Source: Polychytrium aggregatum (Eukaryota; Chytridiomycota; Chytridiomycetes; Polychytriales). From it: DNA of 64,000 bases. The position numbers were made by a program, and so were the translations under genes. The notes under the pieces are model-generated. The model was not told where the DNA came from, made no database searches, and saw nothing but the letters and a program-made list of their open reading frames with translations. Every line of letters starts with the position of its first letter. Position 1 is the first letter of the stretch. The stretch is taken from assembly GCF_025602895.1 (NCBI RefSeq), contig NW_026516284.1, positions 151,994-215,993 of the forward strand, in the 5' to 3' direction. Below, one piece after another: positions 22,794 to 34,757 of the stretch.

Positions 22794-24292
22794 TGATGCG
22801 CGAGCCAGCGGGGTCTAGGAAACAGGAATCAGCAGCAAACGGAGGAGCGAGGGAGGGGAAGGGATCTTGTGGTCTATGTCCTCGGAACATTCGTATCAGG
22901 GCCACCATCGGGTTTATATCGGCGCTCAGTGCCAGGCAACCGCACGATGGCGAGCCCGAACCTGGAGCGCTTGCCGCTGTCCGTAAACTGTTACTGTGGA
23001 CTGCGAGAGCGGCCAGACACCACTTGGGACGCGAAACACGCGGTGCGCCCGGCGAGCTGACCAATGGCCGCGGCGGTGTCGCGCACAGGCCTTCCAAATG
23101 CAACAAGCGCCCTGGCGATGCGCGCTGGCGCGGGCTTGCTGTCGCGTGCCCGACTCGCACAACACAGCCGGGGAACCAGCACACGGCAGCACATGGTCTG
23201 GCAGCGCTGTGGCGGGCGTGTGGGCTGGCTCTGGGCTGTGATGGGCTGTGATTCATCGGCAGTCGCGCTCGGCGCGCTGCTGGGCACCGGGTCGCACACG
23301 GCCCTGGCCCACGGCGAGCTGCGGGTGTGTGGAGCAGGGCCACACAAGCTGTCTCTGTGTTGACTGCCGGAAAGGGTTGGCTGCAGCAAAGGAGTCGGCC
23401 GCAAGCCACAAATCGTGGAGTCACAGCCCCAGCCGGCCTGCTGGCCCCGCGACTGCCCTGGCTGCTCTGATCGAGAGCGCAAGACAAGCCAGGAGCGAGC
23501 AGGGGCGGCCCAGACGAGGTCCTCGCAGAGGCCGAATCCGTGCTTCTGCGCGGCGGAAAAAGACCCGAGCTGTTGCGGCTGTGCAGCCAAAGTCAGCGCG
23601 GCCCGACAGCGACTGTGTCGGCAAGCCGGCCCAGCACGCAGCTCCTGGCGATCCAGACCCTTGGCCAATGGCGTAATCACCGCAGACGGCGCCTCAGCAC
23701 GCCCTGAACCGGCCCAGAGTGGACGACATGACCACCAAGCAGCCGCGGCTGTGCTGGAGACAGCGAGGGCGGGGTGCTTCTCTTGGCGTGGGCCCATGAA
23801 TCTCGCTCGGTGGGGAGCGACAGGCCACCCCGTACCTATCCGCGATCGAGCAGCGGCGTCTCTGACCCTGTCATTATAGAGAATGCGGATGGGGGGGGGG
23901 AAAGACCACCAACGCAAATTGAGACTCTGAGCATCCGTGCTCGAAGATTGAGTGGGACTGTATTTTATTGGATTGCGTGTAGGATGCGTCGTATGAAACA
24001 GTCAAAGCCAAAAAGAATAATAATAGAGATCCGGTCAGATCCAGCACCTCTCAACCGTTTGGTGCTTTGTCCGTGTCGGTATGGTTTATGGAGAGGCGGC
24101 TATCGTGCCGGAGAGCCAAGGGGCTGCGGCATGGACAGCCTATCATCAATGGTTTGGTTTGCGGTGGCCAGTGGCGGCAGTGTCCCGACGGCAGCGCCGT
24201 GCCTACAGGCTAGCCATTTTGGCCTTGGATTATCAGAGCCCCGTTGGCTCAGGGCCAGGTCGGGAGCAGAGGGCATGTGTGCTGCAGTTCGT
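22794..24292. other. GC-rich intergenic region, no supported gene
   Basis: Between the start of the WSC-tyrosinase gene and the end of the Stf2-like gene. Several overlapping open frames of 200-300 codons occur on both strands, as expected at this GC content; none has recognisable domain, codon-composition contrast or intron structure. A G9 run lies at 23891-23899. Confidence 0.45.
22912..22919 (-). promoter_or_regulatory. Putative TATA box of the WSC-tyrosinase gene
   Basis: Minus-strand GATATAAACC lies about 120 bp upstream of the ATG at 22793. Position and sequence fit a TATA element; no other support. Confidence 0.4.
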
Positions 24293-24945
24293 TCAGCCGT
24301 GGATGCGACGGAAGGTCTCTTCGTCGATGGTCTGGAGGATAATTGCCGCGTGAGAAAAGGACCGATGTGCTCGTGGATGCCGATGGACGTGCCAACGATT
24401 TGCATGCAAGCATGCAAGCAAGCAACCGCCGACGGGTGCGCACGAGGCTAGAAGACCAACCCAGGTCAACCCAGACCAACCCGGGCTGGCCAGACACGGG
24501 CCGTCCATGACCCCACGTTTCCATGACCCTTCCCCGCCGCGAGCAAGCACGCGTTGCGGCCCGTTGAGGAGGACTCGACTGACCTGGATCTTGGAGGAGC
24601 CGGCTGTGGGCGAGGTGGAGAGCGCAGACTCGGCTCCGTCAAAGGCATCCTCATAGTCGTCGGAGGAATAGTCTGCGTGGACGATGCCCCAGTTGCCCTT
24701 GCCAGCGCCGTTCTTCTTGGGCAGGCCGCGGAGATCCTGCAGGCCAGATCTGCAAACCAAACGTGTGCTGTTTGAGCGCCAGAGCAAGAGCGAGAACGAG
24801 GTTGTGGCATGGTGCTGGACTGGTTCATGAGCGGGTCGGTCTTTCACCGACCGGGCGGGACTCGGCTGTCTGACACCTACCGCTGATAGTGCTTGCTTTG
24901 CCGGACAGGGGTGCCACCGACAGTCACAACGGAGGGGCGAGTCAT
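24293..24945 (-). CDS. Small basic/acidic protein with GKGNWG motif, Stf2/Tma10 (HABP4-like) type
   Basis: Three exons, 24945-24881, 24749-24584 and 24331-24293, restore phase and give 89 residues. Order: MTRPSVVTVGGTPV, QSKHYQRSGLQDLRGLPKKN, GAGKGNWGIVHADY, an acidic stretch SSDDYEDAFDGAE, a Ser/Thr-rich segment and the end TIDEETFRRIHG. The (P)KK.G.GKGNWG core is shared with yeast Stf2 and Tma10, small proteins linked to ATP-synthase regulation, desiccation tolerance and ribosome association, and with hyaluronan/mRNA-binding (HABP4/SERBP1) proteins. The motif is visible; the specific role is inference. The protein looks intrinsically disordered. Confidence 0.72.
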
Positions 24946-27061
24946 GGTGGAGTGAGAACGGGAAGAGGATGAATGGGTGAGCGGCCGAAGGATATGCTCT
25001 GTTGATGCTTGATCGCCGGGGAATGTGGCCGCCTTTTATGGGAGGGGGAGAGAACGATATCGGACGACGGACGGCCCTCTCGCTCCCCAATCCGACAGCA
25101 CCATGACCGGTGCTATTGTCTGCGGCAGGCAAGGTTTGGGGAATGACGCAATGAGCGCTGCGGGCTCGCTGGCAGACGGCTGCTCCACCACTCGCTGGCG
25201 GTCAGATGCCCGGTCAGATGGCTGGCCAGGCAGCTCCGTTGATTTCTGGAAGGCTCGCGCAGACGCCCGGCTGCGACGCCCTGCGGCGGGGGCCTGCCGG
25301 GGGTCTGCTGGGGTCTGCTGGGCCTGTGGAGATGGAGGCGCTGGTCTGGCGGCGGGCCTGCGGCGAGGGCGGTGGCCCTGTGGAAGTCTTGTGGTGCTGC
25401 TGGTCCTGGAGGAGGAGGAAGGTGGCCCAGCGCCTGAGGACAACGGACATCAACGTTCCCAAGACAATAGCACCCTCACACGTTAACAACATTCCCCCAA
25501 GATAACAACATTCCCACAGAACAACCACACCCTCGCAAGGCAGATCGAGGATCTTTCCCTCCGTCCACCGATTGCCAAAGTGCGCTTCTCGCTCCGCTTC
25601 CTCTCCCCTCCCCCTCTCCGTACAATGCTTGCCGTGATCCATACGGGCAGATCCCTGGGATGGCGACATCGACTCTGCGCAAGCGCCGGCGGGAATCCGA
25701 ACCAGTGCGCAATCGAAGTGTGTGTCAGCGCCGCTGGCTGTCCACTCAAACGGCTCGGCGCTTTCGTCAGCCCATCGGCCGACTCGCTCGCCGACTGACT
25801 TGCTCGGCTGACTTGTCGCCCCCCGCCCTGTCTGCCCGCCCTCGCTTGATTCATGTCCTTCATGTTCGCCTGACCCAGCAGCACTCCCACTGGTCCACCA
25901 GCCCGCGCTGCCGTCGCCATGGCGGCTCCCATCCGGCGTGATCGACTTCCGACCAGCAGAGCCGCTCTGCCCACAACACCACAACGACAATGTCATGATT
26001 GTGTCAGCCGCACGGGCAATGTCGACAACAGCTATATTGCTCCCTCGATACCTGTCTCCCCCTCCACATCTCGCTCGAGCCACAGATGCGATCGACCGCT
26101 CACGAGTGGCCGCCTGCGGATCCAGCCCCAGCGAGTGCGCCAGTGCTGCCAGTGTTGCCGGCGCTGCTAACCCCACCCCGGCTCGTGGCCTGCTGGGCAG
26201 CGAGAGGTGGAGGCACGCCAGAGAGGCTACTGAGGGACGAAGGCTGGCCGCCAACAGATGAAGCACGGCCCTCTTCGCCAACGGCTCCAGCAGCTCCAGC
26301 AGCTCCGGTTGCCCCAGTCTCCTCGGCAGTCGTCTTGGTGCCTCGTCGTCGTGGATGACGCTCCGTTCCTGTGCTGCGGTTGCCTGGAGATGGATGGACG
26401 GTGTCAGAAAGGTCGAGCGCCCACGGTGCCGACCCACTCGTCGTCGTCAGGGCCGGCCAGACGATTCGCTGTCCCTCGATCGATAGATACCACATACTGC
26501 CAAGCCCCACTTGCTCACTCTTGCACTCTCGACATGCAAATACCCAAAGCTCGGGGACAGCAACCAACAAAGGTCGTCCACGGGCACTCGCACTCTGTCG
26601 AGAGACATACCGCTCCGACGGGCTCGTTCCTGGCGAGCCTGGACAGCCCTAAAGTGGCTCAGAAGATCTTGCCAGCGGAGAGTTGGCACTTCAGAACTCG
26701 TAGCTTGACTCTTGATGTTGGGTCGGCTCTGAGGGCTGGCGGCAGGTTCCGTGTGGTGGAGTCAGTTCGTTTGGTGGAGTCAGTTCACATGGGACATGGT
26801 TCCATAGAGGCCACAACACCCCGATCCAAGATGGACATTGCCGGTAGACGCATGTGTGTCAGGGCGGGCCGTTGTGTATCGTGGGCAGCAGTAGAGCATC
26901 CATATCAGGTCAGAGATGTACAGCGGTATCGCCTAGAGACCCCACGTAACGCTCTGGCTCGTGCTCACAGCTAATCTCGCCAGGCAACTCGCATGCTGCC
27001 AGCTCTTCTTTGCTCCAAACCCCTTCGTTCAAAGCCTGCTGGTGGGGGGGGGGAAAGCGCT
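24946..27061. other. Gene-poor GC-rich stretch between the Stf2-like and VAC14 genes
   Basis: Two kilobases without a supported gene. The longest frame here, minus 25214-26437 (407 codons), is rich in Ala, Gly, Arg and Ser with no domain, hydrophobic core pattern or conserved block, and other frames overlap it at similar length. Around 25485-25535 there are short direct repeats of AACAACATTCCC. A G9 run lies near 27046-27054. Confidence 0.4.
25027..25036 (-). promoter_or_regulatory. Putative TATA-like element of the Stf2-like gene
   Basis: Minus-strand CCCATAAAAGG lies roughly 85-90 bp upstream of the ATG at 24945. Sequence and distance fit a TATA element. Confidence 0.35.
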
Positions 27062-30000
27062 TTACCTCTTCAGTCCGCTTGAGATCAATCCAGTCGGCGG
27101 CACCGACGACGGTGGCATCGGGACGTTCGAGTTGGTGTAGAGCATCACCAGGGAGCTGACCGAGTTGAGCCGGTTCTTGAGGGTGGCAAACGCAGAGCTC
27201 TGGGGCAACAGCATCAGGATCCCGTACAGACACTTGAAGAGATGTGGATAGCGGTCGGGCTCGAGCAGCTGCAGCCGCAGGTACGTGAACACGGGCGACT
27301 CGATCAGCTGCACCAGCTTGTCGATCTGGATCAAAAAGTTGACCGTGATCTCGAGCTCGGCAAACACCTGCAGGAGATTGGCGGCGTGCTCGTAGGCTTG
27401 CGCAAGCAGGCAGAGCGAGAATGTGGCCACGGGATTATGCGACCACGACCGATACAGGGCCACAAACAGCAGGAGGCCGTCCTGTCGGCAAGTTGGATAT
27501 GCGCAGATACAGAGGAGTGAGTTGGGCGCAGCCTCATGCAGCTCGGCAGGAGAGTGGATCTGGATGCGTGGATCTGGACTCCCATTAGCCCGTCCCGAAA
27601 CACCCCCAGCAGATCCATGGACAGTTTGTCCCGGACTCGACATGCTGCGTCCAAGAAATGTCGGCTTACCCGTGTGTCCAAGTTCCGGATGCGCTTTCGC
27701 AAGTCCGAGAGCTCCGGAGTGGTAATGAGGATGATGTTGAGGTTCTGGACCATGGTCGAAGCAAAGTCCAGGTCCTCGGCATGCTGTGTCTTGGTCTCGA
27801 GGATCTCGGCAAGCGACCGGTAGATGCGCTCCGACTGCAGACTCAGGCACAGCTGGCGGATGATCAGCGTCCCGCGGCTCTCGAGGAGCTTGCGGTCCGT
27901 CTGGAACAGCAGCAGGAGGTTCGTCATGAACCGATTGAAGTATTCTTCGCCAGCATACTGCGAGATGTGGGCCAGGAGCTGAAGGTCCCGCTTGACGACC
28001 TAGAGCGGGTTAACCGATGCATCCACGCAGCCGTTAGAGTTGGGCTCTGACTCGATAAACCACATTCGACTGCATTGTCTTGATCCGCACGACTGGCCAC
28101 AAGCGATACATGGCAAGTCGTCCCCCATTCTTGAAAGGGCACATACCTCCTCCGAGGGATCCGACACGGCCCTGAGGAGCGAGTTGAAAGTACTTTCGTC
28201 TGCAGCCAGGATCTAGAGAGAGAGCGTTGATTCCACAGGATATCGGAAACGGGCGCCCACATCAGTACAAAAGCGTCGGCCGTCCATGGAAGGAATAGCG
28301 TTTCCCCACTCGGAAGCTAGTTTTCCCACCCACACCGCCGAGTGGCAAAAGCCTCGATATGCACCTTCCGCGGAGCCTTCCGATGGAGCATGAGAAGCCA
28401 GTCCAAAGACGCGGTTCGGGTTTCTTCGTGCTGGTCAAGTAACTTCTGGGTCAAAACCTCGATGGTAAGCTGCAGCTCGAGGGTCTCGCCCTGCAAAAGC
28501 AGGAACTCCATGTTGGGGGGCACGGGCCCGGCATTGCTCGAATCGACTCCGTAAAGACTGCTTGTCGACGCCGACGGGCTCATGTTGACCGCAGGAACGC
28601 TCGCCTGGAGGCCCATGGACTCGTTTGAGGCCTGCAAAACCACGCTCTTGTGGGCGGCTTTGTCGCCGAGGGGAGTGTCTTGAACGAGGGCGAAGAGATT
28701 GGCGTTGGTGCCAGAGGCAGCCGATCGGATGGCTGGGACGTTGTGCGAGATGCTCGGCAGGATCGCGGCGAGCAGCGTCGGGGTGTATGGCATCATGGTT
28801 TCCTTGGCCATCAGAATAAACTCGCTGACCCACTGGATGGCCGTGACCTGGGTCTCGACATCTATCCACAGGATCGGTCGGCAATGCCGGGACAGTGCGA
28901 GTAAGATGCACGCGCAAGCGGCGAAAGAACATGAGTAAACGAGAGATCCCGTGGACAAGAATAGGATGGGTCCACAGGTCGCAGAGGCGGGCAGCCAAAG
29001 ATATAGCCCAAGCGCGCAGTGCAACCTGCCGTCAGCTGAGAATCGACGGCGCCCGACCGCCTGGATCGGACGGGTATTGGACGGTATTGGTTCTGCTCGA
29101 GAATCAGCCGCGCCGCAGTCTCGTATGAGCATCATCACACCCTTGCCCCGATATTCTTACCAGCGCTGACCAGGTGCGGACTGAGGATCTCGACCATCTT
29201 GCCAAAGTTCAAGGCAACCCCTTGTCCGGGAACGTAAGGGTGAGATCCTGCCAGGGATGGCTTGATGATCCTCCCCTGCACGCTGCTGCGTCCGAGTGAG
29301 TTGCTCCAGTTGCCGCTCGGATCGGCGATGGTCGTTCCATCGGCGCCAAAGGACTGCAGACTGGCGCGATCATCGGCATCATGGGCGGACTCGGGCCGGC
29401 TCTCGGCCAGCTTCTCGGGAGGATGGTAGACGCCGCGCGTGGCCTGGACATCCAGCACATCGCGAATCTCTTTCAGGAACTCGCCGAGGAGACTGAGGGT
29501 CTGCGCCCGGACATCGGGGTTGGGGTCGCTCAGGTACTTGAAGAGGCCGTCGAGGAAGTGCGGCAGGAAGGCGATCAGCTCCAGGTCCGGGAGATGATCG
29601 AGAGTGCGGATCCAGTCGACCAGAAAGATGCGGGTCAGCGGGTTGAGGGTGTTGATGCGTTCGGCGAGGAGCGGAATGAACTTTGGGATGTTGAAAGTGG
29701 TCTCCTCGACACCGGGCAGGGGATTCAGCGTACCGGGGACGGCGTGCTGGGGGTCGCCGATGCTTGAGTGTGCAGAGTGGGCCAGGGGCGAAGGCGAGAC
29801 GGGTCGCAGCAGATGAGGATTGCCGCTGACTGGGGCCGACGAGGACAGCACCGCCAACGACGAGGCTGCGGCGATGGCGTCCGCGGCCAAGTCGGGGTTG
29901 AAGTAAGCCGACTGTTCCGAGACGATGTCCTTGATCAGGCGGTCGAGCAGGTCGGCACCGTTCTTGACCGAGGCTTCCTGGTCGGCCGAGAGCTGGCGGG

Positions 30001-30962
30001 GGGGGGAGAGGCGAATCGATGTCCAGCAAACAGATCAGCCGGGGCTTGAGCGCCGGGGATATAGCAGGAAGGCCAGATGCTGCAGCAGGGAGCCAGGCCA
30101 GCCGACGAGCAGTCGTGCATCATACAAGCGTATATTTTCGCAAGCAGCAGGGACCAGTTCGCCGCAACAACAGCCGAGGACTGACTGCAGCAACCGAAAC
30201 CCACCCCCGGCCAGGAGGCGGAGCAACGGACATTACCTTGCACAGGGCATCAAAGATTTCGTTGAAGAACCTGAGTGTGTCGCCGCGAGCGACCTTGGCA
30301 ACATTGTACATCGATTCACAGGCATAGTATCGCACCCGGGCGTCCTGGTCCGAAAAGCAGCTCAGGATGGGCGGGACGATGGCCTCCAGGTGTTGCTTGA
30401 GGTCCTGCAGACCCGCCAGCCAGGGCGGGCAAGATGGAGCAGATGCAGAGCAAGCGTTCGAGGCCAGTCATTAGCGACAGAGAGCGATCCCGCACTGGAA
30501 GGATCGCCCATAGCTGCGGCCTGGATGCACTGGCGAGGCCCTGCGGCTCGGCGGCTCGGCGGCTCGGCGGCTTACCGGGCCGAGGGCGACTGCGGCAGCA
30601 GCGAGCGAAATCAGCCCGCCGTTGCGGGCATTGGGAACGCCCGAGTAGGCAAAGTCGTGTATCAGGCCGTTCAGCAGCTGGGTGATCTTGTGGGGCTCGT
30701 GGGCGGCAGCCAATTCTCTGACGACTCTGCGGGTGTTTGTTGGAACCGATGGCGGGCGATGAGACGGCAGGGCTCGCTGGCTCGCTGGCCGGAGGGAGGG
30801 TGCGGAGGCTCGGCAGCCAGCTGTCCGGGACGCAAATCGAGGGGCGGAGAGACGTTACCTCTCGACTTCAAGGGCAGCGCCCTTTCGCCTCTCGTAGAGT
30901 TTGTCGTTTAGGCCTTTGACCACCGCCTGGGGCAGGGCGTTGAGTCCCGAGGTGACGTCCAT
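27062..30962 (-). CDS. VAC14: VAC14, scaffold of the PI(3,5)P2-synthesising PIKfyve/Fab1 complex
   Basis: Eight phase-consistent exons: 30962-30859, 30726-30576, 30404-30237, 29992-29161, 28861-28365, 28212-28147, 27999-27670 and 27481-27062, about 855 residues. Family signatures run the whole length: [20 protein letters not shown] at the N-terminus, [37 protein letters not shown] and [17 protein letters not shown] (HEAT repeats), [20 protein letters not shown] and [31 protein letters not shown], and near the C-terminus [17 protein letters not shown] and [22 protein letters not shown]14 bridges Fab1/PIKfyve and the phosphatase Fig4 on vacuole/late-endosome membranes and controls vacuole size. 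Start is the only Met in the first exon near the conserved block; length is close to yeast and human VAC14 (about 780-880). Confidence 0.96.
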
Positions 30963-31069
30963 AGCGGGGGTATGTATGAGGACAGAGGCGAGATGCGGGA
31001 GGCCAGGGCGATGTCCTGGGTTTTGGGTGGCAGAGACAGCCGTCCCGGTTGGTGACACATGAGCGAGAG

Positions 31070-31139
<70 letters not shown>

Positions 31140-31530
31140 CAGACCAGTGGGAATATCAAAGCTGATGGACCAAAAAAAACACTCTCGCATCGGCAGAATG
31201 CATCGGCAAGAATGCATCGGCGACATTCTTCCTGGGGCCATGTCGGCCGGCCAGTCCATCAAGCGCCATGGCGACACCATCGCCGCGAGGCCGCCCTTCC
31301 TCAGCGGCGCCGTGGGAATCAAAACGCATGCCCAAACAGCGTCTGCTCATGTGCCGCGCCGGGTTCATGTCTGGGCCGTCTGTTCGGGGCCCCGGACGCA
31401 GCCGCCGACCAGACCCGCCGACCACGCCGATAAATCCGACTTGGACGTCTGGTCTTGCTCAGAGAAGTGCTGGTCTGCCTTTTGCATCTGCCTCCGGCGT
31501 CTGCCCTCCGTCCAGCATTCACTCGCACTC
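30963..31530. other. Bidirectional promoter region between VAC14 and the RING-H2 gene
   Basis: The two genes are divergent, so both promoters must lie here. A long GA dinucleotide tract sits in the middle. No coding exon seen. Confidence 0.55.
31073..31137. repeat. (GA)n microsatellite, about 65 bp
   Basis: An uninterrupted GA run of about 32 units in the divergent promoter region. Such tracts often lower nucleosome occupancy or bind GAGA-type factors; a regulatory role here is inference. Confidence 0.97.
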
Positions 31531-32847
31531 ATGTCCTTCGGAGCCGAGTCCATCGACCTTCTGCTGTATCCAATGCACATGTAGGTCGCAGTGCCGGCGC
31601 CGTGCCTCGCCCGGCTCGCCCAAAGCCAGACCAGAGCCCGTCTGTCCTCGTTGCTGACCCTCGTCCCCGGCTTCCTTCGCCGATCCGTCCGCCACAGCCA
31701 TTCAATCAGCTGGATGGGGATATGCGTTGCAACAGCAAGAGACCTGCTCATCATTGGCGTCCATGTCACCGTGACCTCAGTCAACACCAAGGAAGAAGAT
31801 CGGTTCACTCCAGTGAGCCTGTGGCTGCTTCTCGAGGCCCTGGTGGCCTACGTCCGTCTGCCCAAGGCAATTCTGCACTACTTTCTGTACCGGAACCCTG
31901 CCCAACTCAACATGAACTCGCATCGACTCTTTCGAAACTACTCGCTACTGCTCTACCAGGCGGCGCTGTGCTCGTGGGTCTGGGGTAAGCCATTGGGTTT
32001 TGCTCTGGGGCCTTGGACTATCCTGTCCCACATGCACCTCTTTGCCCTGTTCCCTGGCTCTGGTCCGATTTGGTCCGATCTGGTCCGATCTGGTCCGATC
32101 TGACTCAACCCCGATGCCCTGATTCTCACCCCATCGGCGGATCTGCTCCCAGGTGCGCTGATCATCGTCAAAGAGCAAGTACTGTGGCCGCCCTATCTCG
32201 ACATGCGGATCATGACGGTCGAGATTCTGTTCGGAGCAGCCGTTTGGGTGCTGATCTCGATCGGCGGAGCCTCCATCGTTCTGTCGTCGGCACTGTGTCC
32301 TGGGCTCCAGGTGCCGGCGGGTATCAGGGCCTACATCGAGCAAATGGCCACAATCTTCTCGGGCGCTGTCGTCATCGATCCGCACAATATCCGTCGCTGG
32401 TCGATCGTCCAGAGCGGGCTGACGACTCAAGAAGTGGCCACCCTGCCGGTGCTCCACTACTCCGCCAGCAGCGACACTGAGAGTGCCGTCGAGCGCATGT
32501 GTCCCATCTGCCTGATGGACCTGGAGGAGGGCGAGGCCGTGCGGGAGCTGACATGCGGACATCTGTTTCACCCCGAATGCATCGATCCGTGGCTGCTGGG
32601 CCCCAGTCCCTCGACGATTCCGCACACCCGGAGTGTCTACGGACATCGCACCTGCCCGATCTGCAAGCAGGATGCCTTGGCGGGGATTGTCTATGGCCGC
32701 CGCCATGTTCGGCTGCCGTTTGTTGGGCCGGCCTTTCTCTTCCCGGATCGATCGGGGACTCGGTCTCAGACCAGCAGCCTCCTTCCGAGCGCCTCGTCGT
32801 CGGCCCGGGTGTCTCGCAATCCCTCATACCAAACTCTGTACCCGTAG
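31531..32847 (+). CDS. RING-H2 finger multi-pass membrane protein, probable E3 ubiquitin ligase
   Basis: Exons 31531-31580, 31710-31984 (an alternative acceptor gives 31698) and 32153-32847 preserve phase, about 340 residues. The N-terminal half has three or four hydrophobic segments (DLLIIGVHVTVTSV, FTPVSLWLLLEALVAYV, LLLYQAALCSWVWG, ILFGAAVWVLISIGG). The RING-H2 finger reads CPICLMDLEEGEAV, then TCGHLFHPECIDPWL and CPICKQD, with a 20-residue insertion before the last Cys pair. A Ser-rich tail follows. RING-H2 proteins recruit E2 enzymes and ubiquitinate targets; with the membrane domain it should act at an endomembrane. The intron 31985-32152 has a 10-bp repeat (TGGTCCGATC, about 32070-32102). 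Confidence 0.85.
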
Positions 32848-33158
32848 GCCCCCGCACAGCATCCGTCGAGGATGATGGGGCAGCGTTCGCTAAACGAACG
32901 AGACGCTCTGCTCTTGAAGCCATCTTGGCCGCTTGGCTGTTTCCTGGATCCCTGAATACATGCATACTTCATTCGCCAGCCTCAGTGGCTGTTCATGGCC
33001 ATCTTTCCCACCGGCCCAGTTTCCTCGGACGAGTTTGCCACCATTCCGCGTCATCCAGTCGCCCATCCTGCCAGTCTCTCTCAGCTCCATCCTGCTCCCA
33101 GATCAGCAGCGGCTGCTCCCGGCCCACAGCAATACCGTCAGCACCATAACCCCGCGCC
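32848..33158. other. Short intergenic region before the dCMP deaminase gene
   Basis: About 310 bp on the same strand between the RING gene stop and the deaminase start; no coding segment recognised. It must hold the deaminase promoter. Confidence 0.5.
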
Positions 33159-34436
33159 ATGATCGTTGGACTGGTCGGACCCCCGAAATCGGGCAAGACA
33201 GCAGTGGCATCGTTCTTGCTCAAGCACCTGGGCTTCTGCCAGATTTCGCTGGCGACGCAGCAGGACGGCCTTCCCGCCATCGAGGATGATGCCCACATTG
33301 TCGTGGCCACCGCCGAGGCCCTGATGGATCACATCACTCAGAACTGGACCCACAACTTTGTCCTGGATGGCATCGAGAGTCTGTCGCTGATCGAGACCCT
33401 GTCGATCCGTCCGTTCTTCCTGCTGGTATCCGTCGACTCGCCCATCTCCATGCGCCTTGCTCGCCAGCTCCCCGACCCGATGCAGCACAGAGACCCGGGG
33501 CAGCTGCTCCAGTTCATGAGCCAGGACGACGACTGGAAGTTTGGCAAGACCAACGGCAAGGAGTGCATGGAGCGGTCGGCCCTCAAGATCGTCAATGCCG
33601 AGACCTTGGCGAGTCTCTATGCGCAACTGCAGCGCCTCGACATCACCAACCCCATCCGACTGCGACCCTCCTGGGACACTTACTTTATGAAGCTATGCAA
33701 TCTCGCGGCGACCCGATCGAATTGTAAGCATGCGACGGCAGCCACATCCCTGCTTGCTGTGCCAGTGTGGCAGATCGACCTTCTTGGCGCTGTCTTGGAT
33801 CGAGTGCTGTCGACTGGATGTCTGACATCCCAATGCTGTCCCGCATCGGGCTCCAGGCATGAAGCGGAGAGTCGGCTGCATCCTCGTCCGCAACAACCGC
33901 ATCATTGCCACAGGATACAACGGCACCCCGAGAGGTGTGCGCAACTGCAACGAAGGCGGATGCGACCGCTGCAACCACGGCGCCTCCAACCACTCGCTCG
34001 ATACCTGCCTGTGTCTGCATGCCGAGGAAGTACGTTGTCCGCCTTGGATGGTTTGGCTGGCTGCTCGTGGATCCACTGGGAACACTCGCCGCTTTCTGAT
34101 CCCTCTTTACCGTTGATCTTTGTTCAGAACGCCTTGCTCGAAGCCGGCCGAGAGCGAGTTGATTCTGGCGTCGGCCATGCCATCCTCTACTGCAACACCT
34201 GCCCGGTAAGCACACACTCCTGTCAGGCTCCGTATTGAAGGAGCGTGAAGATCCTTGCTTATTCCCCAGCTCTGCCCTATTGTCGCTTTGTCCAGTGTCT
34301 GGGATGCGCCAAAAAGATCATCCAGGTCGGTATCCGCGAAGTCATCTATGCGCTGGGCTACAAGATGGACGACATGACGGCCAAGCTTTTCGACTCGGCC
34401 GGTGTCCAGCTGCGACAGCATGTTGTCGCTCCGTGA
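33159..34436 (+). CDS. DCD1: dCMP deaminase with N-terminal P-loop domain
   Basis: Exons 33159-33723, 33857-34029, 34128-34205 and 34296-34436, phases continuous, about 318 residues. The N-terminus has a Walker A motif (GLVGPPKSGKTAVASF) and a dephospho-kinase-like fold as in yeast Dcd1. The deaminase domain begins at LRPSWDTYFMKLC, followed by RRVGCILVRNNRIIATGYNG, the effector/substrate loop NCNEGGCDRCNHG, the catalytic CLHAEENALLEAG (His Zn ligand and Glu proton donor) and the Cys pair CNTCPCLGCAK. The enzyme converts dCMP to dUMP, feeding thymidylate synthesis, with allosteric control by dCTP/dTTP known for the family. Length matches yeast Dcd1 (312). The ATG is the first in the frame and directly starts the Walker A strand. 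Confidence 0.95.
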
Positions 34437-34757
34437 ATGACCTTCGCGAGAGTGAATCGGATACTCGGCAATGCGTGGAGATCCAGCAATGTTTCTACCG
34501 GAGGGCTGGAGCACATACAGTCGAGATCCTTGAAATGGAATAGAACTCCAATGCAGCTCCCGTGTGATGAATATTGCAATCCGCAGAGTGGAGTAGAGGG
34601 GACTGGCGCTGGCGAGTTGGCGCCAAACGGAGCGGTCCAGTGCATGCCTGCGTCGGCTGCTTGCATGGTCGCCGCGGGCTGTCGGCGAGAACGAGCGTCT
34701 CCTCTGGTTTGCTGGTCAAGAAGATCCTGGGAGCTCAGAGGTCGATGCTACGCGACG
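34437..34757. other. Short intergenic region before CFAP57 copy 1
   Basis: About 320 bp between the deaminase stop and the first CFAP57 exon, same strand. No conserved coding segment; presumed promoter. Confidence 0.5.

Noticed and set aside
22991-23917. 308-codon minus-strand open frame upstream of the WSC-tyrosinase gene
   Set aside because: Random-looking composition with overlapping long frames on the other strand; no recognisable motif.
25214-26437. 407-codon minus-strand open frame
   Set aside because: Ala/Gly/Arg/Ser-rich, no domain or conserved block, and equally long frames overlap it in other phases; expected by chance at this GC content.
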